DNA of 64,000 nt, taken from positions 124,001 through 188,000 of the forward strand of contig NW_023357374.1 of NCBI RefSeq assembly GCF_001411555.2, in the 5' to 3' direction. This stretch comes from Juglans regia. Lineage: Eukaryota; Streptophyta; Magnoliopsida; Fagales; Juglandaceae. A program made the translations under genes and the position numbers. Shown here piece after piece: positions 45,161 to 55,700 of the stretch (positions within the stretch are counted from its first letter, which is position 1; each line of letters begins with the position of its first letter). Below the pieces are notes generated by a model. That model was not told the DNA's origin. It ran no database searches and saw only the letters and a list, made by a program, of their open reading frames with translations.

Positions 45161-46204
45161 TATGATGTATCTTCAATAATAACAGAGTTTTGGGTAAATT
45201 ATCTTTGAGCATCATTTTGTCACCATTTGACTTTGTGCGTACGACTGTTTCAAGCCGTATCGTCTATGGTGGTTTAATTCATGGTTTGAACAAAAGTAGC
45301 TTGTACATTGAAAGATTACCGGCCAACGTAGAGTGATGGATCTACGCCATAAAGTGAGTAACAACACGGTTTGTAGAGACAAACCCATCGCCAGCACAAA
45401 ATCAGAGAGAGAGCTAAGAGATTTCCAAGAGTAATTATTAGATAATTCTGGCTTATAAAAAATTATTAGCAAAGTACATATACATATGATACTCCTAACC
45501 TATGATAAGATGTCATATCATTAAAAATTAATACTTACCGGGTTATGATATACTTATAATTTGTTTACAACTATTTTAAATTATTATTGAATCAACCAAT
45601 ACAATCATGCCACTCTAAAAAAATAAATTTCAATATTACAAAATTATCTTTTATTTTATGTATATAGTTACAAAAGAGTTGTAAGTCTATCATTTTCTGT
45701 ACTTTTATAGTCATGGCGCGACGTACGTTGTAATGAGCTGAATACCACATAAAATGATATTTGTGATCGTAGGATATACAAGTTTTGCACACTCACTTTT
45801 AAAAAAAAAATGAATAAATTTGAAACTTATATAAAATAAAATAAAAATATGTATTTTTTTAATAAATAATAGTAGACCGCACTTTAAAATTTTTTTAAAG
45901 GCCAATAATTTGTTAATCTTATAATGAGTGTGGTAAGAGATAATGGATGTTAAATACAAACGGTGGAGAGAAAAAAATAGTCAATCGTGATAAGATAGAA
46001 TCAAGACTGGATATCGATGGCCTGAGAAATCAAGCACGTTTTCATGATAATTTAATAGAAAATCTATCGAGGCAATCTCTTATTGGATTGTGTATGGTTT
46101 GGCTTTACACCAAATACAGACCAAATATGCACTCTTTTAGGAACTAGTCAAAAATTCTAGTGTTCATGCGTATTCTACGTCTACCTACCATGTCATCTAA
46201 GATT
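45161..46204. other. Unassigned flank between CACTA2 and a MITE
   Basis: A minus-strand open frame at 45212-45472 has a hydrophobic run (LSDFVLAMGLSLQTVLLLTLW) but no family I recognise and no support as a gene. The rest is AT-rich (45440-45960). It may be low-copy DNA into which CACTA2 inserted. Confidence 0.45.
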
Positions 46205-46402
46205 ACCTTATATTGTTTAGATAAGATGAAATGATATGATATATTTTGTTAAAAATTAAATAAAATATTATTAGAATATAATTTTTTATTTTTAGTTTAG
46301 AATTTAAAAAATTAAATTGTTTATTATATTTTATGTGAAAGTTTAAAAAAATTATAATAACGAGATGAGATGAAAGGTTGTGTATCCAAACCGAGCCTAA
46401 TA
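46205..46402 (-). mobile_element. MITE-like repeat with GAGATGAGATGA end
   Basis: The right end, read in reverse, is GGCTCGGTTTGGATACACAA, followed by ATCTCATCTCG; the left side has TTTAGATAAGATGAAATGAT. The interior is A/T-rich. GGCTCGTTTGGATA ends with GAGATGAGATGA inside are seen in abundant MITEs of some woody dicots. Only one end is well preserved and no target duplication is identified. Confidence 0.5.
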
Positions 46403-46514
46403 TATTCATCTTGTCTCTATTGTCAATTGAAGGGCGAAAGAGGTGAAGGTTTTGACTCTACTCCCACTAAGTAGAGTATTTCAGTCCCACGATTTGTAGA
46501 GTTCTCCAGTAGCC

Positions 46515-47204
46515 ATGGAGGATCTTAGAAGTATGGAATCAACTCAGTCTCAATGAAGAAAAAAGTCAAAAGTAGAGATTCGAGTTGATGATTGGGATGA
46601 TTTGCAGAACCATGAGAGTAGAAGCTTGATTGGTAGAGTTTGAACGGATAGATATATTAGGAAGGAAGTAATTCAGGCCACCATGTTAAAGGTATGGAAG
46701 GTAGAAAAATATGTCACGTTTAAGGAGATTCGGACGAATACTTTAGTTATTATCTTTGCAAATTGTAAGGATAGAGACAGGGTACTAGATGGCAAGCCCT
46801 GGATGTTTGATAATTGCTTGTTTGTTTTGAACTTGTTTGATGGAACTACACAGCGACATCAAATTAGTTTTGATTGTGAACAATTATAGATTCAATTGCA
46901 CAATCTTCCTATGGCATGCATGAACCGTCAGATTGGGGAGCAAATAGGTATTTCGATTGGCAAGGTTTTGGATGTAGATGTTCCTGAAGATGGAGTAGGT
47001 TGGGGGAGTTATCTCAAAGTAAGTTTGCAAATTGATTTAAGAAAAGCAGTTGCTCGTGGAAGAACAATAAAAATCAATGCAAGAAGCATGTGGGTGCCAA
47101 ACAAGTATGAAAAAAAGTCAAAAAATTGTTTCAAATGTGGTAAGATTGTTCATGATGATAATGGTTGTGCCTGTGGTTATGGATGTAGAAAACAGAGCAC
47201 ATGA
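46515..47204 (+). pseudogene. LINE ORF1 (DUF4283 / CCHC type)
   Basis: MEDLRSMESTQSQ, stop, then the DUF4283-like part: KVWKVEKYVTFKEIRTNTLVIIFAN..DRVLDGKPWMFDNCLFVLN; a stop at 46887-46889 where relatives have Trp (F/IWIQLHNLP); then RQIGEQIGISIGKVLDVDV and RTIKINARSMWVPNKYEK, with a zinc knuckle degraded to CFKCGKIVHDDNGC (first three ligands kept). This is the nucleic-acid binding ORF1 protein of plant L1 elements. At least three in-frame stops. Confidence 0.82.
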
Positions 47205-47858
47205 AGGGACAACCAATATGGCTTGTGGTTGAGGCAGTTAATGGAGTTCGACATCGAGGGATTGGAAAACAAACTAATAAAGATGATTCTAGCACCAGTT
47301 TTCCGATTCAAGGCTTAGACTAGAAAATTGGTTTTCGGTAGTCAGTTTGATAGTCAAGTCCAAGTGATGATGGTGAGGGTCAGAATCGTGTACCTCTAGG
47401 ATTCTCAGTGGTAGAAGGCGAAAATTTGGTTGATTCTGGTGGACACATTATCTTGGCACGAAATGAGAAATTGATTGGATAGAATCTGGGGGGAGCTGTT
47501 TGCTAATGATCAAGAGATGAGGAGGAGACAAGGGATTCAAATGTTCAAACATTGAATCTAAACTATACTCGGTATGGTATGATGGAGAAGCAAGCAAGAT
47601 CTGTCGACATGGGCCCAAGGCCCACTAAGCCCAAAAACTTTATGAAGATGAATAAAAATAAGGGTTTACAGAACGTTATCATTTCAGGAAACACAACTCT
47701 ATAACAAAGGATATCGCAGGAGGAAAGGGGAGATTCAACTACAATGACAAGATTCAAGCTTTAAGAGGAGGTTGGAAGAGAAGGGCTCGGAAGAATGGAA
47801 ATACATGTTAGTGTTCTCTTTTGCCTAATGCTAAAAAACACACTGGTCTATCTCTAGT
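47205..47858 (+). pseudogene. LINE region between ORF1 and ORF2, left of the MITE
   Basis: No frame of length. A stretch near 47600 reads like the linker found after ORF1 zinc knuckles in plant L1 elements, but with many stops. Interrupted at 47859 by a hAT-type MITE. Confidence 0.4.
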
Positions 47859-48549
47859 TAGGAGTGTCAAATTGTGTTTTTGAGTCGTGTTCGTGTCGTA
47901 TCAAGTCACAAACATTCGACTATGTAGGTCAATCTGAACCCAACCCGTTAAGCTAAACGTGTCAAATTTTCAAACCTTAACTAAACCTATTTAGATAACA
48001 GGTCGTATCGTGTCATCCGTTTTGACCCGTTTAATAATTAATTAGAAATATGTTAACATGACATGAATCATTTAAACTCGTTTGTTTTATATAAATTGTT
48101 GAACTAAAATGTATAACTCATTTGACCTGATTAACATAATTTTACATAAAAGTTAAAATTTATATTTATTAATAATCACAATATCTTAAAAATATATATG
48201 TTAATATTTTTCACATTTTAACATATAATAAAAACAATGTTATAAACCATACAATAACAAATATGAGCATAGGTCTAAAATTACAATCCCAACAATAAAA
48301 ATATAAGAATACTGAGAAATTACTAATATTACAACTTAACAATAATAAAATTTTAATTTTGAAATAAATTCTAAATGGGTCAAAACGAGTTGATTTTTTG
48401 TTAAGCAGGTTGACCCGTTTAGACACCAACTCGTGTCTAAACGGGTCAACCCGTTTTGACCCGAACCCGTTAACATCAAACCCAAACCCGCTAATTTCGT
48501 GTCATGTTCATATTCAAATTACGGATCTTGTCACATATTGTCATCCCTA
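47859..48549 (+). mobile_element. hAT-type non-autonomous element (691 bases)
   Basis: Ends TAGGAGTGTCAAATTGTG and, in reverse, TAGGGATGACAATATGTG form imperfect terminal inverted repeats. Flanks are TCTCTAGT (47851-47858) and TCTCTGAT (48550-48557), an 8-base duplication with two mismatches, the hAT size. The interior has GTGTCGTATC and GACCCGTTT motifs in both orientations (for example 48410-48470), typical of a widespread plant repeat type. No transposase inside. Confidence 0.75.
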
Positions 48550-48683
48550 TCTCTGATAGATGAAGATTTAGAAGAGGAAGGTAGAAAAGAGCAAAGATAA
48601 GTAATGGGTCTTCTGAATATGGTAGGATGATGAATCGGTGATGCCTGTTAGTCAGCCTAGCAGAGGATTATAAATCTATTGAG

Positions 48684-49290
48684 TTGGAATTATCGAGAGC
48701 TTGGGAACCCTCGTACAACTCACAATCTTTACCAAATGGTAAAGGAGAAGTGTCTCATAGTGATGTTACTGAGGGAAACGCTACTGAAACTTCTAAATTG
48801 GAAGCTCTGAAAAAGAAATTAGGTTTTGATGGATGTTTTGTTGTCGATCTAGTAGGTAGGAGTGGGGGTTTGGCACTTTTGTGAAAACCTAAGGTGAATT
48901 TCGTTGTCCATAATTTTTCACTAAGGCATATTAGTGCATCAATGGAGGGTCAGAGATCCAAATGGCTTCTATCGGGTTTCTATGGCTATCTAGAGGTTAG
49001 TAAAAGAAAGCTATCATCGGACTTAATGATTAGACTCAGCCCAAGGAATAATCCATGGTGCATTTGTTGGTGATTTTAACGAAATATTAGTGCAGTCTGA
49101 GAAGGTGGGGGGTAAATCTGAGAATCAAATGGAAGCTTTTATGCTTGCCCTTGAAGAAAACCAATTGTTTCATTTAGGATGTAGTGGTAATATCTACACA
49201 AGTAGCAACAAACATACTAATAATAGTTTTACAAAAGAGAGATTGGATAGAGAAATGGAAAATTCACTAATGGAAAGAGATGTATAAACA
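48684..49290 (+). pseudogene. LINE ORF2, endonuclease part
   Basis: KLGFDGCFVVDLVGRSGGLALL, stop (Trp expected), KPKVNFVVHNFSLRHISA, then frame change to WCICWGDFNEILVQSEKVGG, with a GDFNEIL motif of the APE-type endonuclease, and ALEENQLFHLGCSGNIYT. The N-terminal catalytic Glu region is not seen, probably disrupted. Broken by stops and a frameshift near 49075. Confidence 0.8.
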
Positions 49291-50967
49291 TGTCAAGGTA
49301 AAATGTTTGGCAACAAAAAGCTCAAACCATGAGCCCTTAATGTTGTCAAACTGTCATGAGGAAGCGAGACTGTACAGAAAAAAGAAATTATTTAGGTTTA
49401 AGGTATGTTGGACAAAAGATGTTGAATGTGGAAAAATAATTGAGAAGGAATGGAAAACTAATTTACCATCAATATATCCACTAGAAAGAGTTCAATCTGC
49501 TCTTTATCAGTGTAGTGAGTCTTTGTCAAGATGGTGTAAGAGCAGAGGAATGAGAGGAGAGAAATTAAGAGAAGATAAAAACTTTAAAAAGATTGCAAGA
49601 GGTTGAGGAGCAACAAAATATAGGCCAAATTAAGAGGTTGCAGCAAAATGTGGGTTTCTTATTAGATAAAGGAGATATGACGTGGAGGCAAGGAGCTAAT
49701 ATAAATTGGTACCAATTAGGAGATAGAAATACTAACTATTTTCATGTGTACTACTCAAAGGAAGAAGAGAAACCAGATTTCATAGGTGAGGGATGCTCAA
49801 TCAGTTTTGAGAACATATCAGGAAGAAGTTCAGAAAGCTTTTCAAGAACATTATAGAGGAGTATATAGCTCAATCTGTCCTTCCTCAGCTGCAATAGAAG
49901 GTTGTTTGATGAGGAATATTGGATTGTAGTTGGGGATGAGGTTACTACAACATCACTAAAATAATGGCCCCATGTTAGTTAATAAGTTTAGACCAATTAG
50001 CTTATGCAATATTTTGTATAAAATCATTGTTAAAATGTTGCTAATAGGCTTAAGAAAGTACTGCTTGATATCATTTCCTATAAACAAAGTGCATTTATAC
50101 CAGGTAGGCTTATCACAGATAAATTATGATAGCTTATGGAGCCTTACATACAATGAAGACTAGATAAAAAGGGAAAGAATGGATATATCCAAAGCATATG
50201 AGTTGGTTGAATGGGCATATATGAGAGCAGTTATGGAAAACATTGGTTTTGGTGATAGGTGGATAGATTTAAACATTAAATTCGTGTAAATAGTGAAATA
50301 TTCAGTGTTAGTTAATGGAAAGCTAGGGAATGGGATTATATCTACAAGGCCTTAAGCAAGGAGACCCTTTGTCTCCTTATCTATTATTACTGTGTGCAGA
50401 AGGGTTAAGTGCTATGATTCAAAATTATGAAAGAATAGGGACTATAAAAGGGGTTTCCATTTGTAAGGGTGGTATTAGTATCAATCATCTACTCTTTACT
50501 GATGATTGTATACTTTTTGCAAATCAAATATAAAGTAGTAGAGATCAGTGAAACAAATCTTGGATAGCTATGAATAAGCTTCTGGGCAGAAAATGAATAT
50601 GCAAAACACTTCTATTTTTTTTAGTATAAACACAAGTCCAACTATTAGAGATGAATTAGTACAAGACATGGTGTTAGGGTTTGTGGGGATGCTGAGAGTA
50701 CATGGGGTTACCTACAATGGCTGGGAAGTCCAAAAATAAGGTTTTTAGAGGAATTAAGGAGAGAATATGGGATAGAATAAAGAGTTGGAAGAATCTTTGT
50801 CTCAAGTAGGCAAAGAATTTCTTATAAAAGCAGTATTACAAGCAGTCCCTCTTATGTAATGAGTGTTTTCAAATTACCAAATCAGTTGTGTAAGAAAATC
50901 TCTTTTATGAAGACTCGGATTTTTCGGAGGCATATGAATCAAGATAGGAGAATTCAGTAGAAGAAAT
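49291..50967 (+). pseudogene. LINE ORF2, reverse transcriptase part
   Basis: Linker with KKLFRFKVCWTKD (near 49390) and DMTWRQGANINWYQLGDRNTNYFH (near 49677), then RT: NKFRPISLCNILYKIIVKMLLIGLRK (49978), DISKAYELVEW (motif A, Asp), LRQGDPLSPYLLLLCAEGLSAMI-type block (50345; first residues read LKQGDPLSPY) and LLFTDDCILFA (50492), the FADD active site as FTDD. The frame is broken many times and the 3' end is cut at 50967 by the long LTR-like unit. Confidence 0.85.
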
Positions 50968-51591
50968 TGTAATACCCCACTCCTTCCTTTTTACGTACGC
51001 TTCTTCTTTCTGACGTACGTTCATTCTTTCTAATATAAGCAAATCTGAGGACAGGATTATGTAACTGTCTGCCCCTTCTCTCTAGCTACTGGAAGCCTCG
51101 TCATGTGTGCCAAACCACGATGGCGTGTCTCTCAAGATATTATTGACTTCTAAGGCACACCAAGTGATTTAAATGTACTGAAAATATTTATAAGAAGTAT
51201 TTTTAGTGTTATTGAACTCAGCTTGATTTTAAATACGACAATTATAATATTTTTCAAGAGCTCCAAAAATATTATAATTGTCGGAAATCATTTTAATATT
51301 ATTATTAAAAGGATTTCAATTATTTAAAATATTATGGGATTTAAATTATGTTGAAAGCTTTAACTAATTAAATGGTTTTATCCTTTTAAATATATTAAAT
51401 AAGATTTCATCATTTATTAATGATGAAGGAATTTTATTTTATAAACTAAAGTTAGTTTAAATAATATTCTACCTTAATTCCTCTAAGTGCTTTTAATTAA
51501 GTTAATGTTTACGCATTTTCAAATCAGTGTTTTAATCTTCCACCGTTAGATCGTTTTGAGGATCACAAGACGAAGGGACTGGGTTAAATAA

Positions 51592-52530
51592 TCAGACCCC
51601 TCTTCCTTCTCCCTCACTTTTCCCTCTCCTCTCTCTCTCTCCTCCCTCCCTCAGCTCACGCGTATGCAGTACGCTGTCCCTCTCCAAGTCGTGTCTTCCA
51701 CTGCCCAGCCAGGTGCCGTCATGCGCCGGTGACACCTCCACCACCATCGACCTCCTCTCACGCCGGTGACCCCCCATCGGCAAAGCCAGCCCCCATCTCG
51801 CAGCCACCTTCCCCGTCGCACGCACGAAGAGACCCATGCACAGCCTCACCGTGCGCAACACCTAACGCCGCCGTATGCAATCACCACCCTGCCACCGCCA
51901 GCCTCCCCTCTCACCGGTGAACTCCTCCCATCGAACCCGAAGCCATGGGAAGCCCCTCTTCCCCCCGCCCCCCCTCCGTTGCATGCACGCACGAAACCCA
52001 TTTATGGGTTTCGCAAGGCTTCAAGGCCACCGACGGCCCTAGCGCCACCGTGTGCCGATTCTAGCTCCACCATGTGCTTCCCCATCCCTCCCCCTTCCTC
52101 CTCCACGTGACCCGAGGCCCATAGCCTCCCTCCATCGCACGGGCTCTCTCCCTCCGTCACGCACGGGTTATCCCCTTTCCAGCGTCATGCTTCGCCACCC
52201 ATGGTGTCTAACCACCATCATGAGCCTCCTCTAGCCACCACCGACACATCCCTACCACCCATGGCCCCGACTGCCATCCATGCATGCACACTCTCCCTCA
52301 CTCTCTCTCAAGGCATCTCCCCCTCACACACTACCATTCCTCTCTCCACCACCGTGGACCACCGTGCCGCCACCTCCGAGCCTCCACGGCTCCACCAGCA
52401 ACTCCCTTAGATGAACCTTAGGTCCAAACCACCACGTTATGTGGTGGGTAGCCACTGCACGTGATGGACAGCCACTGCGTGTAGCTGACCGCCACTGCGT
52501 GTAGCTGACCGCCACTGTACAAGGCTAGAT
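51592..52530. repeat. GC-rich block inside the outer unit
   Basis: A C/G-rich stretch with many CpG and CCACC runs, giving open frames on both strands that are not conserved as protein. Its inverted counterpart in the inserted unit is 57000-57860. Possibly the promoter-proximal part of the LTR; unproven. Confidence 0.6.
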
Positions 52531-52791
52531 CCGTCATGTTACGCTCCTTGCCACCATCACAAGGCCACCACAAGCCCTTCCAAGACCACACTTAGCTATC
52601 CAAACGCCCAAACAACCACCGTACGTGGGTTAGTCACCAAGCACGACCCTTCCGGCATCATCGACTGCGACGATCAGCAAGCAACGCATGGGTTATCTCG
52701 TCTATGGTATAACCCTTTATCCCTCATTATTTATGTTAGATATTGATTAGTTGATTAGGTTGTGGACTGTGCTGTTAGTATTGTGGAGTTC

Positions 52792-55700
52792 TGTAATGCC
52801 CGTCCTTGTGGTGAGACTTTTTACAAAATATTTTTATAAAAGGACGACAGGAATTACCGTCCGATTTAAAACTTTTCACTTGCATACCCAGGGTGCAAGA
52901 CTCGACGTTTATAATTTAAAATTTGCTTTGATCATAAAAGAGGTTTACAGCAGAAAACATAAATCTTGAAATAAAAAGGCGTCTCGTACGTTTAAAACTC
53001 GTGCCTAGACTTTCGTGCTCTTCCCCGTAGGCCGTGTCCATCCTGATTGTGCAGTTCCTATGGGGGAGCGACATGCATAAAAACTAAAATGAGTCGAAGA
53101 CTCGTAAGCATTACTTCATACAGTTAAAATATAACAACATAGGTTTTTAATCATGCATTCATCACTCGTACATACTGTTACGTGCATGCATGTGTCTTGC
53201 ATGCGTTCGTTTGAAAATGTAATTGGACGGGGCTTTCCTTTCAAAAGACTTTCCTTTATTTAAAACGTGTCCTCCGTCAGTAACTTCATTTCTTCAAGAG
53301 CCGCTATACGGGGTTTTACTTTTAAAAAGGCTTTCTTGTCGTAAAACGTTTCCCCTGTCAGTGCCTTCATTTCTTAAAGAGTTCGTGCTCTCGTGCTCTT
53401 GTGCTTACATGCATTCGTGCATACATACATTCTTCCTTATCACTTTCATAGGCCAGTACACACTGTTACGCCCCGTGTATTTGGGGTTAGCGGTCTTCCT
53501 TTAGACTCGGATTCGGCCCATGGCCACAGGCTGGGAATCCCATTTCATAGGGGGCAACACTGGGTGCACTTCCAGTACTACTTACCCGACATTGCAATCT
53601 GCCCATTCATTGGTACCCTTTCATTCATTCATGTGGCCATTACGTGTCTTTATAGATTCATGCTTTCATTTCTTTCTTTCTTGCTTTTCCTTCATGCGTT
53701 CATTCTTTCATGTCAGCTCGAAAGAGCTGGAGCTTTCGTTCAGTTCTTTCTTTCGTTTTACAGTCCTTTCTTTTCATGAGAAAACATTTCTTTTCATGAG
53801 AAAATATCGTTTGGGGCGTAAGCCCGGAAAAGGTCTTTTCGTCTTTCAGTTCATTTCAATTATATCTTTTCTTTAACGGTTCGTTCTTGAAAACTTCATT
53901 TGAGAACATACATGAGCTTAAACGTCAGCTTTCGTGGCATCCCATAAGCGTCACCTTGAACGTTGTCAATCATGGCATCCACGAGCGTCACCTCGTGGCA
54001 CAAATGAGAGCGTCGGTTCGTAGGATTCAGAAAAGCATCCGCTTTCATGCCTTTCATGCATCTTCATCAATTTATGGATTTTCTTAGAAAATACATACAA
54101 TAGATACAGTGTATAGTCATCCATTCACATGTGTACAATTAATACTTTGGTTGCGTAAAAAGGGGCTGCCAAGGAGGGGCCATACATACTTATACCTTTG
54201 AAGACTTAGCATTTTCTTCCTTAAAGCGTCTTTCATTTTTTTTTTTTGTAAGCATCTTAAGGGAAAAACGTTTCTTGTATCTTTGAAAACTCTAGAAGAG
54301 TATGAACGTAACACTTACCTGGACTCCATGCTACTTGCATGTCATGCAGTCCATTCATGCTTGTCAGATGGCAACCTACATGCATACACATAAGCTTAAT
54401 GTCATTTTCTATCTAATGCATAAGCAACTTGAACTATAAATAGAACTACGCTATACTAGGAACACTCTCCTTCTATCCCGTGCACTTATGTGCCCTTTAC
54501 TATGTTAAACCCTTTGGGGACCACTTATGGTCACCACATCTTCCAACTCAAGTCTTTTCTCAAGTGCTCATCCACTAAAGTGAACCCATGATTCACCTTA
54601 GGATTAAGACACTAAGACATTCGTCTTATTCTTCTCATAATCACATTCCGACGCATGATTCCGACCGATGGAATCATGCATACCGATCCTAGATAATACG
54701 CTCGTCACTACCTTCCTGCATTTTAGCCTACACTAAATCCTCATTCCCAGCCTACACATATACTCTAGCCCCTTATCACCTAAGATCAACATACAAAATA
54801 CGTTGATCACCAGTTTCGAGGGACAAGGGCCATACTCCGATACCAGCCTTCTCTTAACCCGGCTAGCATGGCTCTTCATGCTATCTGTCCCTTTTGACAG
54901 TTCATCCCAACACTTAACACGACAAGACTCCATTCACAACTACGTCTCATGTCACATCATATGGCTCGAGACTATTCCCAAGCTACACCGTGACCTTGTC
55001 ACGTTACCCAACCTTCTGGTATCTAAATTTCTAACTCATCACAAGTACAGTTCCTCATGTACTCTCGACACAACGTGACATTTTGTCACGTTCTCCTTAC
55101 GCCACTCCTACACTTTAACACTTCACCCATCATAAGCATGACTTCCAATAACCACGCCACTTCGTGACGTTGCCCAGTCATGCTTCCGCTGCGTACTCTT
55201 ACACTTGTTCCACTACTTCGCCCATCACAAGCACGACTATCAGTAGTCATGTCACTTCGTGACAGTCCTCAGTTATGCTTCCGCTGCGCACTCTTATACT
55301 TGTTCTGATACTTCACGCATACTCCTAGCCATAAATCCATCACAGTGACACTTGTCACCTCGGATTACAGGCTATGCCAAAACTACTTCAGGACACTGTT
55401 CCACAATTCCTGACACTATCCATCACGTTCCACGCCCATCAATTACATAACCATCCTTATCTCATCAATTACACCACACGGAGTGTCGCTGCCATGTGGA
55501 GTACACTCCACGTATACTCCCTTCTTACATACCACGCCACATCACCACTATGGCGTACCCGCCATATAGTGCATCACTATACCACATGGAGTATATTCAT
55601 TATGTACTCCATCCACATGCATTACGCCACATCACCAATATGGCATACACGCCATATGTTGCATCATCACTCCATTACATGGAATACACTCTGCATATAT

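Noticed and set aside
45212..45472. 86-codon minus-strand frame with a hydrophobic stretch
   Set aside because: No family recognised, no neighbouring exons, and it could arise by chance in this composition.
51766..52410. P/S/T-rich frames in the GC-rich block, and their inverted equivalents at 57152-57806
   Set aside because: Base composition alone explains them; the frames are not kept between the two sister units.
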